This document shows, piece after piece, positions 12,726 through 23,451 of a stretch of DNA of 64,000 nucleotides. Source of the DNA: Poa pratensis (taxonomy: Eukaryota; Streptophyta; Magnoliopsida; Poales; Poaceae); NCBI GenBank assembly GCA_947311845.1, contig CAMZMU010000107.1:18001166-18065165 (forward strand). The letters are read 5' to 3'. The notes beneath the pieces were generated by a model that worked only from the letters and a program-made list of their open reading frames with translations, had not been told where the DNA came from and did not search any database. Both the position numbers and the translations under genes were made by a program. How positions within the stretch are numbered: the stretch's first letter is position 1; each line of letters begins with the position of its first letter.

Positions 12726-12851
12726 CTACGCGAGCATGAGCCAAAAGTAGGTTAGGGAAGCGAAGAAACAGCCGGCGACAGCAAGTGCGGGCCGCTCACC
12801 GTGCATGGCGGCGCCTCTCGCGAAACCGCCACCGTTAGCCCAGAATCGGGC
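12726..12851 (-). pseudogene. Cut-off C-terminal membrane tail of the DUF26 protein
   Basis: Continuing the DUF26 frame past its TAA gives 41 codons with no further stop until TAG at 12726-12728. They begin ARFWANGGG and end with the strongly hydrophobic ALAVAGCFFASLTYFWLMLA, a plausible single membrane helix reaching the C-terminus as in short PDLP-like proteins. Conservation of frame and hydrophobicity suggests the stop arose recently from a Tyr codon (TAC or TAT to TAA). Confidence 0.75.
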
Positions 12852-13532
12852 TTAGCACTTGCCGAGGTACACCTCGCCGGCGGTGGCGGAGCCGCACCCG
12901 GCCTTGAGCTGCGCTGCGGCGGCCGAGACGCAGTCCGAGCAGTCCTTGGCATCGAGGTCGCCCACACACTGTGACATGGCCTGTACGCCTCCCGATCCGC
13001 CCGCGCGAAACCCACCCCCGGCAGGCGCCGCCGCGGCAGCGAGCGCACCGAGCGCCGAGTCCCTCATGGCGACGCCGCCGGCGTCCCCGGACGAGCCGCC
13101 ACACTTCTTGAAGAGCACGGCCGTGTTCGGCTTCCCGACGAAGGACTCGTTCCCGTAGCGCACGAAGCAGTCGTGCAGCTGCACGGCGCCGCCGGTGGAC
13201 CAGGAGCAGAGGGAGGAGAGCCTTGAGATGGAGGAGCGCACGCAGCCAGCGCATACGGCGGCGGGGAGGTCCGAGCGGCACTGGTAGAGGCCGGCCACTG
13301 GGGCTGACCCAGAGGGGGAAGTGGTGTTGGCGTATGGGGCGTAAGGCGCGCTGTTGGCGAGGGAGGTGAGCACGAAGTTCACGCCGGACTCGTACTGCGT
13401 CCCGGCGTCGTAGCGCCCCTGCGAGCACCCGGCGTACACGAACGCCGAGTCGTCGTCAGCGGCGCCGGTGCTCGCGCGTAGTACGAGCAGAGAGATTATG
13501 GGGAGGAGCGTTGCAGTGACGCGCGCAGCCAT
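12852..13532 (-). CDS. Two-domain DUF26 (Gnk2) cysteine-rich secretory / PDLP-like protein
   Basis: A 226-residue intronless frame with an N-terminal signal peptide (MAARVTATLLPIISLLVLRA, cleavage near TGA-A). Two Gnk2/DUF26 domains each carry the C-X8-C-X2-C signature: CRSDLPAAVCAGC near residue 83 and CVGDLDAKDCSDC near residue 190. Such proteins are apoplastic cysteine-rich secretory proteins, or plasmodesmata-located proteins when they have a C-terminal membrane helix. They act in defence and cell-to-cell transport. Here the frame ends at TAA (12852-12854) straight after GEVYLGKC, where the family normally continues with Tyr-Ala-Arg. The same frame remains open for 41 more codons and encodes a hydrophobic tail. 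As it stands the product would be secreted without a membrane anchor. The low AT content fits a grass gene of this class. Confidence 0.88.
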   Translation of the reverse strand: MAARVTATLLPIISLLVLRASTGAADDDSAFVYAGCSQGRYDAGTQYESGVNFVLTSLANSAPYAPYANTTSPSGSAPVAGLYQCRSDLPAAVCAGCVRSSISRLSSLCSWSTGGAVQLHDCFVRYGNESFVGKPNTAVLFKKCGGSSGDAGGVAMRDSALGALAAAAAPAGGGFRAGGSGGVQAMSQCVGDLDAKDCSDCVSAAAAQLKAGCGSATAGEVYLGKC

Positions 13533-13762
13533 GCTTCTTCTTCGTGCTCTCGCAACACTACTGCTTGGGTCCAGTGAGCTTTGTGATTGGAATTCTGGAA
13601 GTAGCGAGCGTGTGCGCGTGCGTCCCGCTTGCGCGTGGTATTTGTGCAGAGTTTTGTGGGCTTTTTGGTGAGCCTCAAGCGTTTAGCAGGCTGAAATAAG
13701 CCGTGTATATGCATGCTTATCCCATTCTTCAGAGCTACTGTACACACTAGGAGCTGGCAAAC

Positions 13763-14397
13763 CATATACATCGCCCTACGGCGACCCTCTAGGCGCGCGT
13801 CGCCTGAAGGGATGCGGGATGGCAACATGGTGGACCGGCCCGGTTCGGTTTTTTTTTCGTTTTCCTTTTTTTCTTAGTTTCTTTTTATGTTTTCTCTGTT
13901 TCTTTCATTTATTTTTCCGTATTTTGAAAAAAAATCAGATTTTAAAAACTGATCGGATTTTTGAAAATCGTTCGGTTTTTGGAATGGTTCAGATTTTAAA
14001 AATGTTTACATTTTAAAAATTATTCGGTTTGAAATATGTTCGGATTTGCAATTTGTTCAAATTCGAAAAAAATCAAATTTGAAAATTGTTCAGATTTTAA
14101 AAATTGTTCGGTTTTGAAATTTGTTCGAATTTGATTTATGTTTGGATTTGAAATTTGTTCGGTTTTGAAATTTGTTCAGATTTGATTTTTTTATTTGAAA
14201 ATTGTTCATATTTTTAAAACTGTTCGGTTTTGAAATTTGTTCGGATTTGTTTTTAGTTCGGATTTGAATTTTATTCAAATTTGAAAAAGTGATTACGAGC
14301 GCTAAAGAAAAAAACGAGATGTGATTTTCTGTTGGGTCGACCCACGAAGCAGTTGCTCGAGGCGACGGGGTGAGTCACATCGCCTCAAGGCGATATA
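13763..14397. repeat. Degenerate GTTCRGATTTTAAAAATT-type low-complexity array, possible TIR element
   Basis: From 13840 to 14290 variants of a 14-30 bp phrase (TTTTGAAATTTGTTCGGATT) repeat irregularly. The block is bracketed by loosely inverted sequences, TATACATCGCCCTACGGCGA at 13763 and the complement of TATATCGCCTTGAGGCGATG near 14397, suggesting an old non-autonomous DNA element. No clear target duplication was found, so the borders are tentative. Confidence 0.4.
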
Positions 14398-15330
14398 CAG
14401 GAGCTCCTATTCGACGCTTGACTCATCCGTTAGGCCGATAAACAAAGAGCAATCCCTCGCTGGGCCGGCCCAGTAAGGCAGTCATACGCTCGTGTGCATC
14501 GCTGTGCCTATTTTGTTTTTCCCTGATCCCTGATGCTAGTTAGGAAAGAAACATGCGTTTTTTCTGCTAATTTTGAGAAACAAAATGAACATATTTGAAA
14601 CATAAAACATTTGCAAAAATGAATATTTTAAAACCTGAACCATTTTTAAAAATAAACATTTCCCAAATATGAATATTTCTTAAATCTGAACCATTTTGAA
14701 AAAGGAAACATTTTCAAAAAATGTTCATTTTTAAAAAAAATATGAAAATGTTCATTAGATTTTGAAAATTAATTTTTTAAATGGTTCATAAATTTGAAAA
14801 TGGTTTATGGGTTTAAAATTGGTTCACGAAAATATGTTCATGAATTTGAAAATGGTTCATAAATTTGAAAATGGTTCATGAATTTTAAAATGGTTGAGGT
14901 AAAAATGTTTTGAAATGAACAATTTTCAAATCTGAAACATTTTTAAAAAATGAACATTTTTAAAACCTGAACCAAAAATGAACATTTTTTCAAACCTGAA
15001 CCGTTTTAAAAAATGAACATTTTTCAAAAAACATGAAAATGTTCATGAATTTAAAAAGAGTAAAACACGAAAAGAAAAAACAAGTGAAACATATAAAACG
15101 ACAAAAAACTAGAAAAACCAGTAAATAAGAAAAAACCGAACTAGAACTTTCTAGAATCTTCCCAAACCCAGGAAAATTCGAGCTGGAAAAAAAATGGGAT
15201 GTCCCAATAGTGGCCTCAGGTGGAGAGTTGTGCATACGCATGGGTACGCGTCGGAGGAACGAACCGACGCAATGAGCGTCCATTAGGATTCGCCCTACCC
15301 ACCATGCATGTAAAAAAGGCCGATAGGCCA
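14398..15330. repeat. Second degenerate AT-rich phrase array
   Basis: Variants of TGAACATTTTTAAAACCTGA and of GTTCATGAATTTGAAAATG recur in both orientations between 14570 and 15060. They are flanked by GC-rich pieces (GCTGGGCCGGCCCAG at 14459; CATACGCATGGGTACGCGTC at 15231). Such arrays are common inside non-autonomous Triticeae transposons. There is no coding capacity and no clear ends. Confidence 0.4.
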
Positions 15331-16142
15331 TTCATTTCTCGTGTTCATGCTGGGTTGATCTTTTTTTTACGAGACTGGTCTTCTTCTTTTTAGATGGATG
15401 TTGGGCTGATCTTTTCATTGCTCGTGGTCTGTGGTGCAAATGGCCTAGGACCGTCTAGGTAAAAAAAAAAACACAACAACAGGTAGAGACCGATTGCCAC
15501 CTGATTGTCAAATCTTGAGAAAATAAAAGCCACAAAGATCGGTAGTTGATCAATTGTTGAGGAAGACAAGAGTTAGGATTTCCTAATTCTCGGTTGACTG
15601 ATTTTTTCCTTAAATCCCAGCCACTTTTCAGAAAAGTGCAACTCTAATTTAAATCTACCTTAGAGAAAAATGCATTTTCATGCTTGCATTTTTCTATGTA
15701 GAAAAGTGTAATTGCATACTTCGACTTTTCTCTAAACTAAATTGATGCGTGCGTGCACGCAGCCTTGACATTGCGGCTCAAAAATAAAATTATGAGAGAA
15801 CGCTCAATTGTATTTACAGGTATTTGGTTTCGTATCATTGTCACTATTTTATGGTTGCCTTTAGAAAAGTACAAAATTGTGTCATGGAATAAGAAAGAGA
15901 TTTAAGATTTCAAATATTTTCTCATTTATTTTAGACTTTATTTTGTAATCATGTATCTCTACTATATACTATTTGCTACTATAAATATATCATGGTATTG
16001 ATTGTAAATAAAACATTACAGTTGCACTTTTTTGAGTTGCGTGAGACTTAAGGAAAAGTCAGTAAGCTCAGACATACATTCCCAGAAAAAGTTACGGTCT
16101 CCAATTTCCAGGGTTTTAGTTTATGTTTTGTTAAGAAGGGGG
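15331..16142. other. Intergenic spacer
   Basis: AT-rich DNA without recognisable genes or bounded repeats, up to the target duplication of the Mutator-like element. Confidence 0.4.
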
Positions 16143-16152
16143 CAAACAAGAA

Positions 16153-16293
16153 GCTAATTTTTTTTAATAATACATTTTTTTAATTAAATTCGAAAAATAT
16201 TACGCAAAATAACAAAATTTCAAAAATAATACGGCCTCGGCCAGGGCTGGGCCGATTAGAGCCTGTCGGCCAGAGCTGGGCCGATAAGGCCTT
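16153..16293 (+). repeat. MULE left terminal inverted repeat
   Basis: The outer 85 bp are AT-rich. The inner part carries tandem variants of GGCCAGGGCTGGGCCGATTA and GGCCAGAGCTGGGCCGATAA. More copies follow inside the element to about 16435. These repeated GC-rich units are the natural candidates for transposase binding sites; that role is inferred from Mutator biology. Confidence 0.9.
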
Positions 16294-16675
16294 ATCGGCT
16301 CTGTCTAAGCCGACAAGGGCGCATGGTGGGCCAGGCCTGTGCCCGACAGGCCGTCACGCGTTACAGGTGGGCACTAATCGGCCAACTCTAAGCCGACAGG
16401 CCTGTCGGCCAGGGCTGGGCCGATAGGATGCTGGATAAGGCCAATCCTGGCCACATCTTCCTCCTCGCGTCCTCTCTCTCATTTTCTTCTTCCTCTCGAA
16501 AACCAGCAGCTCCTTGCTGCGTTTCAGCGGCGATCTGTCCATCCAGCCACCAAATCTTCCTCCTAGAAATGTTAGAGAGTTAAGGCAGCTCAGATATATA
16601 GATGGGTTAGGTTTTTGTGTGATTACGTGTTGTTTGGTTGGAGCAATGATGGAGTTTAGGTGGAGGTTCGTGTAG

Positions 16676-16745
16676 GGTGGTGGTGGTGCAGCGTGGTGGT
16701 GGTGGTGCAGTGGTGTTGCTGGTGGTGCAGCGGTGGTGGTGACGG
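16676..16745 (+). repeat. GGT trinucleotide microsatellite
   Basis: An interrupted (GGT)n tract with GCA interruptions lies upstream of the transposase start. It creates a proline/histidine-rich phantom frame on the opposite strand, which I do not call as a gene. Confidence 0.8.
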
Positions 16746-16885
16746 TGCTGGTCCATTGAATCGGCACGCTTCAAGGGTATGCGTTTATCTGGCTAATTAG
16801 GGTTTACTGTTGCGCTAGTAATATTAAGTATATAGTTGTTCCCGGTTATAGCAGTTAATTGGTGTCACATTTTTAGGTTGTTGAG

Positions 16886-19420
16886 ATGAGTAATTTAGTG
16901 AAATGTTTGTTTTACTATGGTCCTGGCGAAGTTGTGGTAAATGAGCATGGAGCTGATTTGGGTGAGTTTCGATGGTCAGAGTTGGAACTGAGTGACCCAG
17001 AAACATGGTCTATAAGTCAGCTGAAAGATTGGTTGGCAGCGTGTTTAGGGCTTAATCCTCAAACAGACACTGTCGGTGTGCATGCACTGTGGACGAAGAC
17101 AAGGTCCCCGGTGTTTTTTTATTTGAGGCCGATAGAGCGGACCTCTCAGATGGTGCGATGGTTGCAAGGCTGCGAAAGCAGGGAATGTACCCCTATCGCG
17201 TTACTGATACCTGTCGCGAAGGAGGTGATTCCGCCTGAAGGCGAGGGAGGTCACGATCCTGGCCAGAGTAGTCAGGAGATGCAATTTTCTGGATATGATT
17301 ATAATCAGGGAGATGTTGGAGGTGGTGGTTATGAATCTGGCCAAAATAGTCAGGCAGAGCAGATGGAAGAGGGAGATGAAGATGGTGCTGAGGCAGCTGC
17401 AGACGATGTATTCCAACAAATGATGGAAGAGGAAGACGAAGATGGTGGTAGTGCTTATGGGCATGATTCCGACGAGTCAGATGACGAACATGTGGTGCCA
17501 AATCCTGCGTCATGGAGTCATGATTTCTCGTCGTCAATGACAGTGAACGATGGTCATGATTCTGCCTGGGAATACCATCAGAACCAGGTTGCTGCGGGTG
17601 CTCTATATACCGACAAGCAACATTTGCAAGACGCAATCATTTAGTGGGCAATGTCGACTTGCAAGACATTCAAAACCAAGGTGTCGAGTAAAAAATATCT
17701 GACAATGGAATGTGAGGTAGTAGGGTGTCCTAGAAGGGTGCATGGTTATCGTCCTCACTTCGGCATAAACTGGAAAGTGAGCGACGTAGTACAGCACACA
17801 TGTAGAATTGAAAGTATTCCTCAAGATCATCGTAACATTTCGTCGACGCTTATAGCTCGGTTGCTGTACTCAGAAATAGTACAGGGTAAAGCTATGGAAG
17901 CGAAGGCTATTCAGCATAAGGTGTTCACCAGATTCAAGTACAAAATATCTTATGACAAAGCTTGGAGGGCTAAGCAGATGGCACTTGAGAAAAGATTTGG
18001 ATCGTTCCTAGACTCATATGACTCAGTTGTTCGGCTCCTCCACACATTGGAGGCCCGTAATCCAGGCACATATGTTGACGTCAAACACTTTTGGATGGAA
18101 GAGTTTCCAAACGTAAAGGCGCTGCATCGTGTGTTCTTCTCTTTCGGTGTATGCATATATGCTTTCACTCACTGTCGACCAGTTATCTGTGTTGATGATA
18201 CATTTCTTACTGGGAAGTATAGGGGACAGATCTTGACTGCCATTGGTCAGGATGGCAACAATCAGATCGTGCCACTTGCATTTGCTTTTGTGGAGAGCGA
18301 GAACACTGAAAGTTGGACTTGGTTCTTCAGGCAGCTTAAAATAGCAGTAGTAAAAGATAAGCCGAACGTGTGCATCCTTCATGACCGCCATGCAACTTGT
18401 GGCGCAATAGCAGTAGCAGCACATGTACAACTTGTGGCGCAACAGCTAGCAACCGGACCTCCACCAGCTGAGGATGTACCTGTTGGGCTTTGTGACTTGC
18501 CAGGATTTGATCCGCCTGGTGTTAGGAGAAAGACTGGCAGGTTGATTAAAAACTTTCAGCAGTGGATAGAGCACGAGCCTCTTGAGAGGTGGTCTTTGCT
18601 GCACGACACTTATGGAGTCAGGTACGGTGTTATGACTACCAACCTGGCTGAAACATACAACTTTGTTCTGAGAGGAAATAGGGCATTGCCACTTACAGCC
18701 ATTGTGGAGTGTATTTTTGAGGGCACAGTCAAGTACTTCAGAGAAAGACGCCAGAAAGCTCACTTGCATATCGTAAACAACCCGAACACACCTTTTTGTG
18801 AGAAGATTACGGAGTACATGGATAGGAAGGTGATAAAAGCTCGTACTCATGCTGTGCAGGCCATAGGAAATCAAGAAAGGAGGTTCGAGGTACGCTTACC
18901 TTCTGACAAATTTGGTTGCGGAAATCAGCTCAGAACGCATGAGGTGAGAATTGGAAATGAAGCCCGACCAACATGTGACTGCACATGCAATAAACCAAAA
19001 TTGCTTCACCTGCCCTGCTCCCATGTATTGGCTGCGTGTGGGCAACTCGGACTGTCAGCCAGCTCGTTCGTTTCACCATATTATTTTAAGGAGTCTGTTC
19101 TTAATACCTGGACCGGTGAAATGGTGGGATTTCGAGCTGTGGGTAATTTCAACACGGTTGACCTTAATGAAAGGCAGTACATCCCCGACCCAAGGCTACT
19201 GCGTCCCGGTAGAGGTAGACGACCGTGCAAGCGTATCAGAAATGGTATGGATGAATCTGAAGCGGGAGGCCCAACAGTGCAATGTTTCTTGTGCAATGAT
19301 TTTGGTCACAGGGACACTGGTTGTACCAAATTACCACCTACGAATGCTGCTTCGGCAACTAGAGCAGCTGCTCCACATGGGCGAGGCAGGCGAGGACCAA
19401 GAGGAAGGGGAAGAAACTAG
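16886..19420 (+). pseudogene. MULE transposase (MURA-type), one internal stop and an internal deletion
   Basis: One continuous frame from ATG 16886 to TAG 19418-19420 is interrupted only by TAG at 17642-17644. The first 252 codons form an N-terminal domain (MSNLVKCLFYYGPGEV) followed by an acidic, Gly-rich linker. After the stop the frame continues WAMSTCKTFKTKVSSKKYL, the DNA-binding domain that precedes the catalytic core. Numbering from the Met at 17651, catalytic candidates are D182/D183 (VDDTFLTGKYRG), D245 (LHDRHA) and E334 (NLAETYNF). The usual RWCxRH segment between the second Asp and the Glu is missing. A SWIM zinc finger (CTCNKPKLLHLPCSH) and a C-terminal CCHC knuckle (CFLCNDFGHRDTGC) are intact. 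The stop and the lost segment make this copy unlikely to move itself. Confidence 0.9.
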
Positions 19421-19776
19421 GATATGTTTTAAATTTGGACTGTGCTTTTATTTGTAATAAATGTGGATCAATGTTTTAAATTTGGACTATGTTTTTATCT
19501 GTAATATGTGTGGATCAGTGTTTTAAATTTAGAGTTTAATTTCATCTGTAATTAGTCTCCATCTGTGTTTTAAATTTAGACTTTCATTTTATCTATAATT
19601 TGTATGCATTTTTGTTTAAAAAAGGAGGGGGAGTGGAGGGAAAAAACGGAGGTAGCAGTAGGCCTTATCGGCCCAGCTAAGGACGACAGCACCCTATCGG
19701 CCTAGTCTTGGCCGATATGGTCTAGTCGGCTTAGCCCTGGCCGATAAGCTTCTCTGGCACGCGCGGGCGTCGGCCG

Positions 19777-19917
19777 AAGGCCTTATCGGCCCAGCTCTGG
19801 CCGACAGGATCTAATCGGCCCAGCCCTGGCCGAGGCCGTATTATTTTTGAAATTTCGTTATTTTGCGTAATATTTTTTGAATTTAATTAAAAAATGTATT
19901 ATTAAAAAAAAATTAGC
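19777..19917 (-). repeat. MULE right terminal inverted repeat
   Basis: This is the inverted counterpart of the left repeat, reading inward as GCTAATTTTTTTTTAATAAT and then the same CTGGGCCGAT units. Further units of the form TCGGCCCAGCTCTGGCCGA extend inward to about 19660. Confidence 0.9.
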
Positions 19918-20224
19918 CAAACAAGAATACACATGTGTGTGCTCGCATGACTCTCTCGATTGATTCTCTAGATTTCATATATGAGCTTGTCCCTAGTTTT
20001 GTTATTGAGCTTGTTCAGTCAGATATCTTGTCGTCAATTGAATAAACGGAGAATCTAATAATGGGACGTGCCCTGGGAACGTTTTCCGTCCGGCGTTTGA
20101 AGATTCGTGCTGCCAGCGATCGAACGTCGCGCTCGTGGCCGTCACGTCCTTTCCTCTTTTAACGGGCGCGCGGTCGTGGACCCGTTTCACGTGGGTTATC
20201 CGGTTCCACCGCCCCCATTTCGCT

Positions 20225-20690
20225 CTCCTCCTTCCTCTCCGCTCTCGCGGGCGACGCAGCGGCGATTTGAGGTTAGGGTTCCGAGCGCGACGGAGTTTGG
20301 TGGGTGGTCTGGCGAATGGAGGTTCGGCGCGGTGAGTTCTCGGTCTCGGGCTCCCCTCTTGCACTCGCGCGTCGTTTTTTGCTCCGTGTTTTTCCTCTCC
20401 CTCACCGCTCTCCCGTGGCGATGCAGCGGCGATTTGGTGCTAGATTCCCGAGCGCGCTGGAGTTGGTGGGTGGTCCGGCGAACGGAGCTTCGGGCGCAGT
20501 GAGTTCTCCTTCTCCGGCTCCCCTCTCGCACGCGCGTGTCTGTTTTGCTGCGTGATTTCAGTCCATTTTGTCGCTGCGGGGGGGTCCCATGCCTTCGCCG
20601 TCCACGGTTAGAGCTCCGGCGTGAGAGGATCTGGTGTTCCCGAGGTTGTCCATGTCTTCGCCGTCGACGGTTAGAGCTCCGGCATGTGAG
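20225..20690 (+). repeat. Tandemly duplicated GC-rich blocks
   Basis: A block of about 169 bp is present twice (GCAGCGGCGATTTG at about 20257 and 20426; GGTGGGTGGTC near 20299). A shorter 62-bp unit follows, also twice (CTTCGCCGTCCACGGTTAGA at 20593, CTTCGCCGTCGACGGTTAGA at 20655). Both pairs have diverged moderately. Confidence 0.75.
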
Positions 20691-21162
20691 GGTCTGTCTC
20701 GCGGTGGTGGGATTTGCTCTGGATTTGGCCGTGAGCGGAGGATTTGAGCATGTTGTTTGTATCCAGGGCTGGGGCGCTGATGGATTTGAGCTATTTTTGG
20801 CATGTTCGTCGCAGCGAGATGAGTTACCGGGTTAGTCGAAGCCAGTTGGGTTATCCAGTGTTCAAGCAGCAGCGCAATTTTGCTTGTGCATGTGGCAAGC
20901 AGAGAGGAATTTTTCGTTTTGGTACTAGTGATTTGTTCTGTAGTGTTCCTGGATGTTGAGTTTGGCGATGGTGGAGTAGGAACATTGGATTTAGCTTGTT
21001 TTTTTACCACATGTGTAGGCGCTGATGTCCTAATTTTTTGTGGAAGGGGTGGGGGAGGAGAGCATGCTTTGCGACGTACATATATGTTCATGGGGTGATG
21101 AGGTGTGATATGGATACTGATTTGTGGTTTTTGGCGCAGGGAACAGTTGGGCCGTGTCGTAA

Positions 21163-22790
21163 TGGGTAGGCGTAGAAAAGCTCCAAGCAATGATGATGGC
21201 GATGAAAGAGTATTGGGTCCAATGCCGAAGAAGGTTTGTGTACGAACATGCACAATCCTTTTTGGGATATTAAGTAGTGTTTTGTTTTTGTGTAATTGCT
21301 GTTTTGTTATGTACCAATCCTTTTTAGTATACATTTTTCTAGCAAATGTCAACTATTTTGTTTCATGGTGGTTTGTGTGTAGATCTTAGTTAACCATCCA
21401 GTAAGCCACCAAGGTTTGTGACCATGTGGGTATCTCTAGTTTCCTGATTGTGTCAGGTAAATAAGTAGGTATTGGTTGTTAACTATGCAGCTATGCGATG
21501 GCAACTGTTTTGTCTATGTTGTTTTTGTCCTAATTTTCTTATCCTGGCAATTTATTGCTTGTTGCATGGTAATTCAGTATGCATTATCTGGTTAATAATC
21601 TCATGTGCAATTTAAGATGGCATGCGTTTTCCCCTAGTTTCCTAATTGTGTATGGTAATTAAGTAGACATTGCATGGCAATCATGTAGGTATACAATGGC
21701 AATTTGTTTTTTGTTTATGCCCAATTGTTTGGCCTAACTAGTTTTTAGCCCTGGCAATTTATTTGCATGTTGCATGGTAATTCCGTATGCATTATCTGGT
21801 CAATAATCTCATGTGCAATTTAAGATGGCATGTATTTTTTTCTTAGTTTCCTAATTGTGTATGGTAATTAAGTAGACATTGCATGGCAATCATGTAGGTA
21901 TACAATGGCAATTTGTTTTTTGTTTATGCTCAATTTTTTGGCCTAACTAGTTTTTTTATCCCCGGCAATTTATTTGCATGTTGCATGGTAATTCAGTATG
22001 CATTATCTGGTTACTAATCTCATGTGCAATTTAAGATGGCATGTGTTTTTTCCCTAGTTTCCTAATTGTGTATCGTAATTAAGTAGACATTGCATGGCAA
22101 TCATGTGTGTATACAATGACTGTTTTTTGTTTATGCTCAATTGTTTGGCCTAACTAGTTTTTTTATCCCCGACAACTTCTTACTTGTTCCATGGCAATTC
22201 AGTATGGATTGTCTGGTAACTGGATACCTTTTTGGTGTGTAACTACTATTTTGCTTCATACCACTTTTTTAGTATGCTACCAAGTTACTGTCATTTTTAC
22301 AGTGTGCGCATGTGCTTACCTCTTTTTTTCGTGGTGTGAACCATATAACTGAAAATGAATTTACCTTGTTGATTCAAAACAGTACCATTGGTGCCTTGAT
22401 TTAGTGATGGCCTACAATCAACCACATTTGCTTCAGGGATAGACGAACTACTTTGAACCTGCAATGTTTTTCACGAAGTTAGTAACTTCTTTTTACGGTG
22501 TTAACAAGTAGTTATTTTTTTCGCAGCTATGTTTCGTTGCTGCTGACAAGATTCACAAGGTGGAGCTCAACTACAAAGGGAGAATACGTGTTATGTATGG
22601 ATGGGGGTTGTGCAGAGGAGGGTTTTTTAGTACAGTAGATGCTATATTTTGCAGTTTGCCAATTGCACAGTTTCTAGTTGCCACATTCCCAGTACTTGGT
22701 CACCAGATTTTCAATGTTAGAGAGTTGCCAGGTTCTCAGTTCGTAGTTGCCACATATGTTTTTCCTAGTTACCAAGGATCAAGTTCTTAG
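21163..22790 (+). other. Exon-like fragments of an unrecognised transcript
   Basis: An ATG at 21163 (MGRRRKAPSNDDGDERVLGP, then MPKK) runs into a good donor, AAG|GTTTGT at 21234. About 1.3 kb later TTTTTTTCGCAG|CTATG (22527) offers an acceptor in the same phase, giving LCFVAADKIHKVELNYKGRI and then RVMYGWGLCRGG. I do not recognise the product. The intron-like interval is filled by a 210-bp tandem repeat. This could be a gene captured by the surrounding element or its own degraded ORF. Confidence 0.3.
21540..22210 (+). repeat. About 210-bp tandem repeat, three-plus copies
   Basis: The phrase TTTCCTAATTGTGTATGGTA recurs at about 21639, 21845 and 22058 (the last with one change). Accompanying phrases are GCATGTTGCATGGTAATTC and CTCATGTGCAATTTAAGATG. 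The unit is 205-215 bp and 80-95 percent alike by eye. It contains no frames. Confidence 0.8.
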
Positions 22791-23451
22791 TTGCCATGTA
22801 CGTACCACTTTTTCTACCGCATCTGTGGATAATATGGTAGTCACTTTTTAGAACTAAATCTCACTGATTTTGTGTATTTAGTATGAATCTGCTGGTCTTT
22901 GTCCCCCATATTTTTTGCTTTACGATACTAAATTTCCATGGGGGAAAGTGGTAGAGATGCACCAGGTGTTCATGTTACAGAACCTTAGCAGATTTTTTAA
23001 GCATGTTTTCTGCACATACCTGGTGTTTGATGTGGGGGGGTGGGTGGTGATTTGAGGTGTGTGTGCGTGATGATTGAGTTGGGTAACACAAGTTTAAGCA
23101 TGGGGGTGTTGGTGGGTGGTGATTAGAGGTGGGGTAACAAAAGGTAAAGGAGGTGGTGATTGTTTTGCAGATACCTGGTGTTGTTTTTCCTGTTAATTTT
23201 GGTGCAGGGCGTCAGGATCTTGATCCTGTTCGTCGGCTGCGTCCATGTCGCGAGGAGGAAGAAGGTGCGTGATCCGGAGGTTTTGGTGTTGGGCCACTAG
23301 AAGTCCAAATAACAAGGCCCAGTTGGTTGCTACGTCGTGTTGTTTTTGGGCCGACTGCATCGGTGGAGCGCGCTGGCGCGCGCGTCGCTGGTTCGGTCGT
23401 TGCGGGTTAACGGGCGCCGTACGGAAAGACAAACCTGGGGCACGTTCGCTA

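Larger units (their letters stand above)
16153..19917 (+). mobile_element. Mutator-like element (MULE) with long TIRs
   Basis: A 3765-bp element with terminal inverted repeats of about 141 bp (16153-16293 and 19777-19917) that differ at only a few positions. Both start GCTAATTTTTTT. It is flanked by a perfect 10-bp duplication CAAACAAGAA (16143-16152 and 19918-19927), in the 9-11 bp range of Mutator insertions. One coding frame inside encodes a MURA-type transposase broken by one internal stop. The similarity of the two TIRs and the perfect duplication suggest a fairly young insertion. Confidence 0.95.
20065..23451. mobile_element. Old TIR-bounded element, possibly Mutator-like or Pack-MULE
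   Basis: Diverged inverted ends face each other: GGGACGTGCCCTGGGAACG at 20062-20080, and near 23451 a sequence whose complement reads GAACGTGCCCCAGG; both are followed inward by TTTCCGTNCGGCG. The flanks (CTAATAAT and CTAAGTAG) could be a decayed 9-bp duplication. Inside are a duplicated GC-rich block, a TATGG/GCAAT tandem array and two exon-like pieces. No transposase was recognised. Ends and class are inference. Confidence 0.45.

Noticed and set aside
16354..16767. 137-codon minus-strand frame rich in Pro and His.
   Set aside because: It is the reverse of the GGT microsatellite and TIR sub-repeats inside the Mutator-like element.
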